Assembly (NCBI GenBank): GCA_030544215.1
Contig: JARZZO010000016.1
Location: 56,523,501 to 56,587,500, forward strand
Direction: 5' to 3'
Length of the DNA stretch: 64,000 bases
Source of the DNA: Zantedeschia hybrid cultivar
Lineage: Eukaryota > Streptophyta > Magnoliopsida > Alismatales > Araceae
In this document: positions 52,391 through 63,715 of the stretch, piece after piece
Layout: each line of letters begins with the position of its first letter
Position numbering within the stretch: the stretch's first letter is position 1
Made by a program: the position numbers and the translations under genes
Notes under the pieces: generated by a model
Database searches by the model: none
What the model was told of the DNA's origin: nothing
Seen by the model: only the letters and a program-made list of their open reading frames with translations

Positions 52391-52897
52391 ATGGACTTCG
52401 TGAGCCGCCACGCTACCGCCGCGGCCTCTGCCTCCGCCACTGTTGAGCACCATGCGCCCCCCAGCGAGCCCTCCCCGTCGGCCGCCTCGCCTTCTGCCGC
52501 CGCCGCCGCCGCCGCCGCGGAGGAGCCCGAGTACCTCGCCAGGTACCTGGTAGTGAAGCACTCGTGGCGGGGGCGCTACAAGAGGATCCTGTGCTTCTCC
52601 CACGCTGCCATCACCACGTTGGACCCGTCCACGCTCGCCGTAACCAACTCCTACGATGTGGGCAGCGACTACGACGGTGCGGCGCCCATCCCGGGCCGGG
52701 ATGACAGCTCGCAGGAGTTCACCATCAGCGTGCGCACCGACAGCCGCGGCAAGTTCAGGGGAATTAAGTTCTCGTCGCGGTTTAGGGCGAGCATCCTGAC
52801 GGAGCTTCACCGGCTGCGGTGGGCCGGGGTGGTGTCACCGGTCGCAGAGTTCCCGGTGCTGCACCTCCGGCGGAGGACCTCGGAGTGGGTTCCCTTT
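52391..52897 (+). CDS. GRV2: GRV2 exon 1
   Basis: 169 codons from ATG to the donor GTAAGT, ending RRRTSEWVPF. It is strongly GC-rich, with a run of GCC/GCG Ala codons around residues 29-44. The long minus-strand frame over it is a shadow. Confidence 0.94.
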
Positions 52898-53458
52898 GTA
52901 AGTGACCATGTTCGGGCGCCTGCAATGGTACTTAGAGAAAGAAAATGAATTGAATTTGAGGTCTTAGTCTTAGTTTTTCTTCTGCAGAAACTGAAAGTAA
53001 CTTCAGTGGGAGTCGAACTTGTCGAATGCCAGTCGGGAGATCTTCGATGGTGCTTGGATTTCAGAGATATGGGGTCCCCTGCTATCATCCTTCTTGCCGA
53101 CAGTTATGGAAAGAAGAACATTGATAATGCAGCTTTTGTTCTGTGCCCTCTTTATGGAAGGAAGTCGAAAGCTTTTCTTGCCCCAACTGGATCCCTGAGT
53201 TCTACAATTATATCCAATTTGGTAAACCTCCGCTCTCTCAACCATTTGACTCAATGGATTTGAGTGGCACTACGTTCAGAAGCTTTTCTCAAACCCATGT
53301 GTATCTGTTGTTTTCTCATAAAGTGGATCGAAGAATCATACTTTACCAAATTCTTGAACCTTGTATGCAGACAAAGACTGCGAAGTCCACAGTTGGGCTG
53401 TCATTATCTGTTGACAATTCTCAGTCATTGACAACATCAGAGTATATTAAGCAAAGAG
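52391..53458 (+). CDS. GRV2: GRV2/RME-8-like large DnaJ-domain protein (5' part, three exons)
   Basis: GRV2 (also KAM2) is the plant RME-8 homologue, an endosomal J-domain protein needed for vacuolar sorting and gravitropism. Full-length proteins are about 2,500 aa; only the first 276 codons or so are here. Exon 1 begins MDFVSRHATAAASAS, has an Ala/Pro/Ser-rich stretch, then EEPEYLARYLVVKHSWRGRY and KRILCFSHAAITTLD, which match the Arabidopsis N-terminal PH-like region by recall. Exons 2 and 3 continue KLKVTSVGVELVECQ, LDFRDMGSPAIILLADSYG, FVLCPLYGRKSKAFLAP and VDNSQSLTTSEYIKQR. The ATG is in good context and its peptide matches the family start. The next exon is not found before 64000, so the third intron exceeds 10.5 kb. 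The J domain lies outside the window. Confidence 0.93.
52988..53221 (+). CDS. GRV2: GRV2 exon 2
   Basis: It follows cttctgcag and ends before GTAAAC; 78 codons, phase 0 at both ends. It contains LDFRDMGSPAIILLADSYG and FVLCPLYGRKSKAF, which align with Arabidopsis GRV2 without gaps by recall. The preceding intron is only 90 bp. Confidence 0.93.
53371..53458 (+). CDS. GRV2: GRV2 exon 3
   Basis: It follows ttgtatgcag and reads TKTAKSTVGLSLSVDNSQSL and TTSEYIKQR, leaving one G before GTAAGC. The family sequence continues with a segment rich in Ala and Glu that I could not find in the rest of the window. Confidence 0.88.
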
Positions 53459-54074
53459 GTAAGCTTATAGAAGCTAGCTATAGCTCAGGCATACCTAATG
53501 TACGTGTTTATGTTCAGTGAAGTTTAATGGCTAGTGTTTTGTCAGCTACTGCATGCAAGGCAATATTTGATATACTAACATCCAAAATTTTCAATTTTAA
53601 ATTTCTCATGTTTCTTAAGTTTCATCCATCGGATACATATGTGACAGATTGAAATAATCCAAAGACGACATCCATCAGACTGTTCATATCCTTCTGACAC
53701 CATAGAGAAACTCAACGTTAATTCATAAAAAGGCACATCAACTGGAGGTCCTTGATGAAAGCTGGGTTATCTTGTTGAATGTTAGCTTATCAAATAAGTG
53801 ATTCTAAATGGGAAAATTACTGGACATTTAATACAATTAGGAGAAACCAGAAAAAGGAGAAAATGTTACTGTTGTTCCTTGCCTATCAGTTTCGACAATG
53901 CTGCTCTGGGATTTTTTTCCTTCTTTTTTTGGGGAGGATTGGGCAATATTGTTTTTTGATTTATTTATTTAGAATAATCAAATCTACACTCTATACCTAA
54001 TTTTGGAAGTAGGGCATTTGGATCCAGGATTTTATTGACGTAACCAGATCCAAAACGTGGGAAAAAAATAAGTT

Positions 54075-54560
54075 GCTGTTTTTTTAAAGTGGTTGGTACC
54101 ACTAAATTGTATGAATGTGAAACAGGAGAGTTACAATGATGAAGAGAAAAAAAAACACTCAAAATATGCCTCTATTCGAGGCACCAAGAGGGTGCATCAA
54201 GCAATGACAGCTATTACAAACAAAAGCTACCACAATATCCGAAGTAGACACCTCCCTCCTGAATGCCCTTCTATTCCTTTCCGTCCAAGTGTTCCACAAT
54301 GTAGCATGCAGGTCCAGCCACCACATGATTCCATCTCCCTTTTTAAGAGCTGAGGAAGACCAAAATCTGATCAAGGTGTCCACATAGTTGCTAATGTGCA
54401 TGTTCCATCGAAACTTGTCAAACAAACTCTACCGTACTTTCTTAGAGAATGAGCAGCCCACAAAAAGATGGTCAAGTGTCTCCTCCAAAAAATATCCAAA
54501 AAATAAGTTGCTGTTAGCAGAATGATTTGATAAATCGATCTGTATCTAGGCTCTACATTC
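54075..54560 (-). mobile_element. L1-type LINE 3' fragment
   Basis: The plus strand starts tttttttaaagtggttggta. Minus-strand frame reads GDGIMWWLDLHATLWNTWTE and RNRRAFRREVS, the typical C-terminal end of plant L1 polyproteins. Truncated at its 5' side. Confidence 0.65.
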
Positions 54561-55221
54561 ATCGATTGCTGATTGGTGATCTGAAGTCTCCTCAGAACAC
54601 CTTTTCTCTCGATTTAAGAGATGAATTTGTAGCCAGTGATCAACCCTTTCTTGTAACTTGTAAGAGCACATGGCGATTTTTTGCCTATAAATTCTTAGAT
54701 GTTTTCTGATTTTGGTGAAATGCTGTTGCTGGTTTATTGTAAGAATATTTGAGCATGTATTGCCCTAAAACAGAAGAAAAATCCCTGTGAGGCCACCACT
54801 CTGGATCATTGGTATCGGTAATTAACCCCTCGCCCCGCCCCAAGGAAAGAAAGGATGACATGTGGGGCCACCACCCTAGATCATTACTATTGGTAATTAC
54901 TTCTTATTCATAAGCTGAAGGAGCTCTCTGCTGACCAATGAAGGCTTATATAAAGCTGGCAGGACTATAAGTTCTTTCTGTATAAGTTAATGAGGTCTTC
55001 ACCATCTTGGTGTACAATTTTGTTTTTTGTACAATCAGACCTTTTGACGGCATATTGTCCATATACATGTATATCCCTCTATTTCTTTTTAAAATTTAAT
55101 GAATCTATGGTACTATCCACTTCCACAAAATATATGTTTATAGACATTTATTTTGCGTATACCTTTTCTATTTTATATCAAGTTCTGGATTCTCATGATC
55201 TTATGTCCATTCTATATATTT

Positions 55222-55330
55222 TTTTTGAAGGTGACAAAGTCACATTTCATTCCAATGTAAAAAAGCAAAAAGGCACAGTACAAGGAGGAAAAACAAAGGC
55301 CCTCCCAAAAGGGAAACCTAGTGGGGTTCT
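55222..55330 (-). mobile_element. Short L1 3'-end fragment
   Basis: tttttttgaaggtgacaaag followed by tcacatttcattccaatg is the same reversed LINE end as at 14901. Extent to the right is uncertain. Confidence 0.4.
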
Positions 55331-55679
55331 GGGGCTCCACTGGATTTTGTCAAGCCCACTGGCCCAGTCCAGCGCAGTCTAGCCCGGGACCCCATTGACC
55401 CAGTCCAGGATCTCACTTGCCTAACTCAGGACACCATATGATCCAGCCTAAGACCCCACTGACCCAGCCATGCTTATGACTTAATGTTCAAGTGATTCTT
55501 AAAAGTCTTTTCTACTTGAGGTGTGATTAGGTTTGGTAAACGTGGGAAGCTGAACCCACGTTATATCGGACCATTTCAGATTTTGGCTCGGAGGGGTGTA
55601 TGGATAAACTTGCATGTGCTCGGATTGAAGCCTACCATGTGTTGAACCCATTTTCTGAAGGGTACAAAAGAAGAAAAAA

Positions 55680-56340
55680 AAAATCAATCAAATAAAGCCC
55701 CATCAATGGCCTTTAATGGGGCAACAAAAAAAGAAAGGAGGGAGGCTAGAACCCCCCCCCCCCCAACCGGTTCCTATGGAACCCCCCACCGGTGGGGGGG
55801 TCTTGAACCCATTAAAAAAAGAGAAAGAAACCCCCCAACCGGTGGGGGGTCCTCATTTATGCAGAGAAAAGGAGTGGGGAGAGGAGCATTAATGGCCTTT
55901 TATGGCATTTGTTTAAGAGGGATAATACCCACTTAGGCTTCCTATGTTAGTGGATTCTCCACTAAAGAAGACTTTAATGGCCAATCATTAGCCCCCATTA
56001 TTGAAAACCTCCCACATGACTAGAAAGTAGAGGGGGTTAAATGGGGTTCACCTCATTTAATACAAACAAGAGAGAGAGGGAATAAAGTAAAGAGGAGGAG
56101 GAGAATGGGGGTGGCCACCGGTTCCTCAAACCGGTGGCACCCCCCCCGGTTCTTAACCGGTGGGGGGGGGGGGGGGGGGGATAAACCGGTGGCACCCCCC
56201 ACCGGTTCCCAACCGGTGGGGGTGCCAACCGGGCCCCCTCCCCCTCTCTATTCTCTCTAATCTCTCTCTCTCTCACTTGGTATCCGGTGGGTATCCCCCC
56301 CACCTCAAGGATTCCGGTGGGCACCCCCCACCGGTTAAGG
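55680..56340. repeat. Cluster of CCGGT palindromes and C/G runs
   Basis: About a dozen ACCGGT/CCGGTGGGG units lie in both orientations, e.g. CCCCCCACCGGTGGGGGG near 55783, with long C and G homopolymers (55756, 56163). The arrangement can form many alternative hairpins. It immediately precedes a TATA-like CTATAAATAC. Confidence 0.6.
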
Positions 56341-56349
56341 CTTTCAAGC

Positions 56350-56358
56350 CTATAAATA
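56350..56358 (+). promoter_or_regulatory. Candidate TATA box of an unidentified element
   Basis: CTATAAATAC follows the CCGGT cluster. About 230 bases on, aataatgaatgaaatg could act as a polyadenylation signal, giving the layout of an LTR with U3, R and U5. No paired LTR or primer site was found. Confidence 0.3.
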
Positions 56359-56869
56359 CCTCCCAAGGGGTAAGAAGAGGGCATGCCCATTTGGCCCAAA
56401 ATTTCCTAGGGGAAACTCTGCCCATTTGAAGACCAAATCCGGTGCTCTTGCTCGGGTTTGCTGCGATTTGGAGGAGATATTTTCTTGGAGGGCTCTCTTC
56501 CTAAGGTTTATTCCTAAGGGGAAGTTCTGTCAAATTTATGTTGTAAAATCACCGTTCTATAAGACGGGATTATGCCGAAATAATGAATGAAATGCCACTA
56601 TTTGTTCTTTGAGCATATGTGTGTGCATGTGTGTTCATGAATCTACTATTTAAGTAACACTATGTTACTATATTTTCACATGCATAATAATTAGTTTTAT
56701 AACTAATTAAAATACATAAAACATATAATTAAATATTCTAAAATATCATTGGTCTCATCTCATACATACTAAATCTAGAGTCATAATTAAAACTCAATAA
56801 TGAAACATAGACTCATAAAATAATATACTTAAGTTACAAATGACTTAAATACTTACATGCTTAATCAAT

Positions 56870-57440
56870 TAATAGAATCTGTGAAAATCAGAAAAATTCT
56901 GTAAAAACCAGTAATACTCAGTAAAAATCAGAAAACAAAATTGGAGATTACATAAATCTAAAAATATGACTTAAATATCCTTTATATATCTAATTAATTA
57001 ATAAAAATCAGAAAAATTAATAAAAAATCAGTAAAATTCAGTAAAAAACCAGTAAAAAATAGAGAACTAAATCTGAAAACATATAAAATTCTGAAATGAC
57101 TAAAATGCCCCTAGAACTTAATACAAATTACAAAAATACCCTCAAATATGATAAAGATCTGTAAAAATCACAGAAAATTCTTGAAAATATCAAAATCTCT
57201 CCTATGCCCAAAATACCCTCCAAACCTTAATAAGATGGGTAAAATTACCAAAATACCCTCAATATGATAAAAAAATAAATAACCCAATTTAAGGTAAAAT
57301 TACCAAAATACCCCTATAACTTAAATATGTCTAAAATGATCCTAAAATACATCCTAAGGGTTTTCAAGTCTTCCTAAAATGTTAAAAAACCTAAAGTGAC
57401 AATAATACCCCTATACCCTCTAACTTGGCATAATTACAAA
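56870..57440. repeat. Degenerate AT-rich short repeats
   Basis: Repeated (g)taaaaatcag(a)aaa units at 56880-57060, then aaaatacccc/tacc(a)aaaata units at 57100-57440. Similar low-complexity phrases are known from plant gypsy LTRs; the classification here is a guess. Confidence 0.4.
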
Positions 57441-57460
57441 AATACCCTTATGGGTCTAAA

Positions 57461-57545
57461 ATACTTGGAATCAATCCAGAATACTTGGAGTCAATCCAAT
57501 ATACTTGGAATTAATCCAAATAACTTGGAGTTAATCCAAAATCAT
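57461..57545 (+). repeat. Minisatellite of about 21 bp, four copies
   Basis: atacttgga(a/g)tcaatccaga recurs four times in tandem with small changes. Confidence 0.65.
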
Positions 57546-57657
57546 ATAAACCCATCCTAAACTTGGGTGAGGCCAAGAGCTTAACCTAAAATATACCTTC
57601 ATATGCATGTGCTGCCTGTAGTAGTAGTGTTGCAGGTTATAAGGGCATCAACGGACG

Positions 57658-57753
57658 GTTAATTAAGGGTTGTCGAGTAGTTGCTCGACGTAATTAACAC
57701 TGACTGAGGTCAGTGGAGAGAGGTCATATATTCGGATCTTCGCCTGATCCGAA
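57658..57753. other. Three consecutive perfect stem-loops
   Basis: GTCGAG-tagttg-CTCGAC (57672-57689) is enclosed by GTTAATTA/TAATTAAC. It is followed by CACTGAC-tgag-GTCAGTG (57698-57715) and TTCGGATC-ttcgcct-GATCCGAA (57731-57753). All stems are perfect. Confidence 0.65.
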
Positions 57754-58699
57754 GTCTCGGACTCCCTGAGGGCTAATCCCAAGCTCTCATAGTCCAATAA
57801 ATAAAATAAATAAAATTGACCTATATTTCTCCAAATAAAAATAAAAAATGATATGGATTTTTAAAATAATCCGAATATGAGAGACATGCTAGGTTAGGTC
57901 CCAAACAAAGACCATGATGTTCTTAAGATCTAAATTCCTACTTCTATGAGATTTGAGATTTGGTGCATTTCCGTATGGTTTGATAGCTTGTCAGTTTGTA
58001 GTCTATACTTGTGAGTATGTCCCATTAGTAGAGCTAAGTTCCTGGAAAAGAGAGGATTTCAGAACACTAGATGTTGGCCCATAAACTCCTGTGAATATCC
58101 AGAGAGACCCATTTTCCTTATTGATGAAGATGTTCTGCTATGGCATAGTCTTTGATTACTTTCTGCTGAATGTAAGTGATGTTGAACTGAGAGAGAAAGC
58201 TCTACCAGCGTGCTAATCTATCAATGATGACATATTTTTCAAGGAGGAACGATTAACATATCAAAAACATATAGATTAACTAATCAATGATATATCGATT
58301 AACTGATCAAAGATATCATTAAATCTCTAGAAATGGTTGACCGGATCAGTCATCCCATCGTACAATGGCTCTTTCGACAGATTTACATTTGGTGAAACAT
58401 CAACCGCCAGAACTTCGGAGAGAATGGGGATTGCTCTAGAATGGTACTAGCCAGAAGAGCTCCATCAACAACATAATAATTTTGCCCAAATAAACTTATT
58501 TTAATATCTCCGGCTTTATTGTAAAACCATAAATGCACTATACTCAGTTTTTACATCCAATCAATCATTCTGTTTTTCCAAATCCATCATACCTTACCAT
58601 GCATCCTCAAACAAAGCTCCCTACAAAATTTAATTGAAATCCAATCCAAATGCCTCAATTCCACCTACTATGGTCAAATGTTAAGTGATCATTAAGAAT

Positions 58700-60310
58700 G
58701 ACTATGGATTGTGTGTGTACAAGGAGGATAGTGGGAGCACAGTTGCGTTGTTAATACTTTGTGATAATAACATCATGGTCATTGGGAATGACATCAAGAT
58801 GTTAACATAAGTAAAAACATTATTATCCAAGAAGAACCCAGGGTAACCGCAGTCCCTAACAGAACAACAAAAACCTGAACCAAACAGAAAAATGGAGAAA
58901 AACATCTCTCCTCTTTATCAAGGCAATAAAAAAGAGAGAAAATTAAGATATAAGGAGCCTCCACTGGTGCGCCTTCAACAAAATTACAGGACAATTACCT
59001 TGGAAAAGGTCTGTAGCCCGCCCCAAATATCCGCCTGACTAATAGCTCTCTTAAGAATGTCAAAAGCACTGTTAGAATCTTCTCTAAACTTACTTTTGTT
59101 TCTTTCATACCAAACTGCCCAGCATATTGCCGGGGGGGGGGGTCTCATTCCAGCATAAGAACATATCCGTCACATAGTCATGCTGAACCCAAATGATATC
59201 TAAAGCTTTGCAGGTGTCTTCCACTCCACAGAAATAATGCCACAATTACACACACAAAAAAAGGATGTTCCTGACCAGAACATATACCTGGAATTCTGTA
59301 TATGAAATATGCTTTTAATCCTACCAGATGTTGGCAGTCTTTTCCAAGCTATTTTTTCCCAAAGAAACAGTTTGATCTTTTTGGATAAGAATTTGGACCA
59401 AACAAGTTCCTTCCACCAAACTCTGCACCCTTCATCATCTAACAGTTTCACTTACCGAAAAGTTCGCTTTCTTGTTCCAAAACGCCACATCCTTCTATCC
59501 TCCTGACTGATTGCCAGCTGAATCTGGTTAATGGAATTAAATAAAGAAAGCAATTCCTCTATTTCTGCATCTGTGGGATCTCTTTGAAACAAAAGATTCC
59601 AGGACCCTCATTAACCAAGGCATGAGCAACCAAGACTCCTTTATCAGAAACAATATGATACAGATTTCTGAATTGATTGGCAAAAGGACTATCTGAACAC
59701 CACTGGTCTTCCTAAAAAAATGATATACTGACCATTCCCCTTTTGATAGGTAGTAGATAAGGAAACCAATTCAACAGTGCTGACAAATTGTTTCCATATA
59801 CGTGATATATTAGAATTATTAGATGGGTAAAGGCACCATCTGTTGGAATTTGTATAATATTTCTTTTCCACAGAGAGTCTTTTTCTTCACCAATCTCCAC
59901 ATCAGTTGGTTAACATTGCCCCATTAAACACACCGATTTTAGTCTAACCAATTCCCCTTGATTCATACTTTTACACACATTCTCCCATCTAATAAAATAG
60001 AATGCTTTCTTCTCCCTCTTCCCCCTGAACAGAAAAAAGAACTTCTTGCAGCTTCAATAATTCTATCAACTGCCTTGGAAATTTTGAAAATAGAAGCATG
60101 GTAATTGGCCAAAGAAGATATCATGGACTTGGAGCGAATCCGTCTGCCCTCTGCTGAAAGGAATTTTGCTTTCCACTCTTCAAATCTATGATCAAACTTT
60201 TCAATTAGCATGTCCCAATCCCTCACCTTAATAGATCCAGCTGTCAATGGCAGTAATGGGGAAATGAGAACATTCATAGCCCATACTTTCAGCTATCATC
60301 TTCGTCCTGT
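58700..60310 (-). mobile_element. L1-type LINE relic
   Basis: Minus-strand frames read VRDWDMLIEKFDHRFEEWKA and KFLSAEGRRIRSKSMISSLA (after the RT domain), and WWKELVWSKFLSKKIKLFLW plus EKIAWKRLPTSGRI (zinc-binding RT domain), in the right order from right to left. Many stops and frameshifts. Confidence 0.7.
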
Positions 60311-60334
60311 CCTGACTGGCCTGAGTCTTTTTTA

Positions 60335-60935
60335 TTTTTTTCTGAAAGTGGATGGTACTGTTGTGTTATATAAATGAAAAGAAAAGAGTGCAAGTTGATT
60401 TACAATGACATTCTCAAAGGGTGGGTCTATACAACCAGACACCAGGGTGGTATCAACTTCCAATTTTCCCTAACAAGACAAAAAAGGAGCAAGTGCCAAT
60501 AATGTCACTACAAAAGGCCTAACCCATTCCCTCACCCTAGTACAAACAAGAATTACAATTCATCAGTCATCAAGGCCTCCTTTTTGAATATCCTCCTATT
60601 TCCTCTCCCCCCAAATGCCCCAGAGTGTGGCATGGAGGATCAACCACCAAAGAAGGCGATCCACAAAAGGAGCTGTGAGTATAGACCACTGTTGCAGAAG
60701 GGCCTCCATGTTGCTTGTAAGCTGTCTAGACTGCTGCACTTTGCTAAGAACCATCCCGCAAACTTCTACAGCAAAGCTACAACCCTCAAAGGGATGATCT
60801 AAGGATTCATCCTCGTCCCCATACAAGGAGCAACTTGGAGGAACATTGCACCCAAAATCTATCAGCCTATCAGAAGTGAGAAGCCTACTATTAGCGATCC
60901 TCTAGACTAGGGTCTTGAATATTCCCCCCCCCAAC

Positions 60936-60967
<32 letters not shown>

Positions 60968-61980
60968 GAAAAAGAAAAAGGAAAAAGAAAAACTGCTATA
61001 GTAGAATAGGCAGACACGACTGTAAAAATACCTTGAGAATTCCATCCTACACCCTGGAATGCTGGGAGGCTTCCACCACCATGTAACCCTGCAGGATCAA
61101 GAGAAGCTTCATCAAGTCCTCTATCTCATCATCTTTGAGGTCCCTCCTGAATGAAGGGGCCCAGCCATAAGCTGATACATAATATGCCACAAAAGCCATA
61201 GGATCTGCAGATATGTCAAACATTTTGGAGAAGAGCCGGGATAGAGGCATCGACCTACACCACTTGTCCATCCAAAATAGGCACCGATTGCTGTCCCCCA
61301 AAGAGACATGAGTTGCTGCAGAGATGATATCACCAGCCTGGAGAATGCCTTTGCCACACAAAAGAGACATTGTAGTCCACCTAGAGGAACATATTTCAAA
61401 GCTTGCTTTTGGAATAATACTTCCCTATGATCACCACCAACCAAAGGCCCAAATGTGCTGTACCAAGTTTCCAGAGCCATGTTAAATTAAAGTCATGAAT
61501 GTCTTTGATCCCAAGGCCTCCATTCTCTCTGCTCCTGTAAATTCTACCTCAACACACCTCTCTTGCACCTTTCTTAGGACCCTTCGGAGTTCCATCCAAA
61601 AAAAAACCTGCACCAAATAGTTTTTAGCTGTTTGGCTACAGTTCTAGGGGTTTTAACCACGGAAAGGAAGTAGATAGGGAGGCTATCCAACACCGACTTG
61701 CACAACATCAGTCACTTCCCTCAGGAGAAGAGTCATCCTTCCCAACCAGCCAAGTGGGAGTGAAACTTGTGAATAATAGGTTGACAGTCTTTGCATTTGA
61801 TGGTACCTAGCAAAAGAGTTAGACCCAAATGTGTCACAGGAAAAGACCCAACCTGGCACCCACGGATAAATGCCGCCCGCTTATATCCTTGTCCATCATG
61901 TTGATGCCAAGGACCACACTCTTTTGGAAGTTCACCTTAAGCCCACTGACCTCTCATTAATCAGACTTTTACGATGCTTA
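60335..61980 (-). mobile_element. Second L1-type LINE relic
   Basis: The plus strand opens tttttttctgaaagtggatg and ggtactgttgtg. Minus frames read LGDSNRCLFWMDKWC, LWWLILHATLWGIWGERK and LDHPFEGCSFAVEVC, the L1 C-terminal region. A long A run with GAAAAA repeats at 60938-60990 splits the sequence, perhaps another insertion's tail. Confidence 0.65.
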
Positions 61981-62199
61981 TATAATGACATGTGAGATAT
62001 CCATAGTTAATAGCATCATCAATAGGCATAGCACATATGTAAGAAATTAAAAAGAAAGAATATGAAAAAATAACCACCTTGGAATTTGAGGTGCCCGTCT
62101 CACCACCTAAGCGGTTTGTCTAGATGGTCAAGGGGTTAGCTGACTCACTCTGCTTAGGCATTTTTAAAACATTGGAAACTGTAGGAGAGAATTATTGAG

Positions 62200-63715
62200 A
62201 AGTGTGTTGGACTTGTGACTAGTGTTTCAAAAAATCAGTTTGGTTAGTTCTACTAACCAATTTTCTTATTGAGGCAGTTGATAGATAGGTATAAGAGATA
62301 AAAGATCTGCATATGGTTTTTATTGATCTAGAGAAGCATTATGGCCGAGTATCAAGAGAGTTGATTTGGTGGACTTGAAAGAAATAGTCTTCAAAGGGTA
62401 TGTTGATGTAGTTGAGAATCCATATGAGGGTTTTTCTTACACAAGTAAGAATGGTTTTTATTAGTCTTCAAAGGGTATATTGATGCAGTTGGTTCAAGAG
62501 AGGTTTTTTGTTTTTGTTTTGTTTTGTTTTTGAAGGTGGACGGTACCACAGGCATGTATTAATAAAGAGCAAAATAGATACAATTTTACACTGCAGCTCA
62601 CAAAATGGACCCATATGCTGCAGCAGGTTAACAAAACTCCGGAACAATACACCAAGATGGTGTCCCCTCATAGCTGCCTTAAACACTCAAAAAAGAAAGG
62701 AGTAGCAATGTGTGATTTGGTGGACTTGAAAGAAGTAGTCTTCAAAGGGTTGATAGGTGTAGTTAGGAATCTGTATGAGAGGGGTTTTAGTGTAAGCACT
62801 ATCAATGGAGACACTTGTTTCTTGTTACTATAGGATTACATCAAGGGGTCAACATTAACTCCATATCTCTTTAGTTATGGATGAGGGGACTAAACATTTA
62901 TGTGTTAGGATCCCCTGGTGACAGTGTGTATTATTTGTTGATGGCATTATTTTAATTGATGAGAGTGTAGAAGGTATAGATGCCAAGTTAGAATAGTAGA
63001 GAGGTACCTTGGAGTTTAAGGGTTTCAGAAGTAGTTGGGATAAGTTAGAATATATGAAATGTAAATTTAGTCACATGAGGAATTGAGGATAAACCGAGAG
63101 AATTTTGTTATAATTTGATAGTCAAGTTATAATTTCATAAAAGTACTGTCTAACAAAAAGGGTAATACTAAAAGTAGTAACTCTGGAGATATTGGAGGAT
63201 GTTGCATATAGGGCTACAGCAAGATGGTTGAAGTGAAGTCCATCTGGTGCCTTTATGATTAACTAGTCCCCTCAAACTCAAGGGGGGTTTTTATAGAACA
63301 AACTGTTTGTGACCTGTTCGGTGCGAACGAATGTTGGGCTTTAACAAAAGAATGCCTACCAAAGAAACAAAAGTGTAGTAGAGATGAGAGTGTGGACATG
63401 GATGTGTGGAAAGGCTAGAAAAGATAATGTTCGGAATGAACATATATTTTGAAACCTGGGTGAAGTAGGCAGATGGTTTGGACATGTATAGTGCCAGTTA
63501 GAAGGTGCAATCAGATTCAAGTGGAGGATGACAAGGTGTAAAATAAGATGGTTTGACATAGTAAGAGTAGACATGACCTTCCTAGGTTTAACTACAACCA
63601 TGCCTTTTGATAGATTACAGTGGGGGAATAGGATTCTTTTAGTTGATCCCAAATTGACGGGATCAGGATCTGACTACAACAACGAACTAAATCTGCAAAG
63701 CATCTATCAATAAGA
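62200..63715 (+). mobile_element. RTE-like LINE relic
   Basis: Reads fragments of an RT domain (atggtttttattgatctaga region near 62315, then VDGIILIDESVEGIDAKLE near 62935) and the C-terminal KIRWFDIVRVDMTFLGLTT with VDPKLTGSGSDYN. It parallels the copy at 25.5-31 kb. It is interrupted at about 62500-62700 by a reversed L1 end. Confidence 0.6.
62500..62700 (-). mobile_element. L1 3'-end fragment inside the RTE relic
   Basis: ttttgttttgtttttgaagg followed by tggacggtaccacaggcatg is the reversed LINE end. The RTE phrase tggacttgaaagaa(a/g)tagtc occurs on both sides (62367 and 62720), consistent with local duplication around the insertion. Confidence 0.45.

Noticed and set aside
52265..52810. 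A 181-codon minus-strand frame rich in Gly and Arg
   Set aside because: Shadow of GRV2 exon 1 with low-complexity composition.
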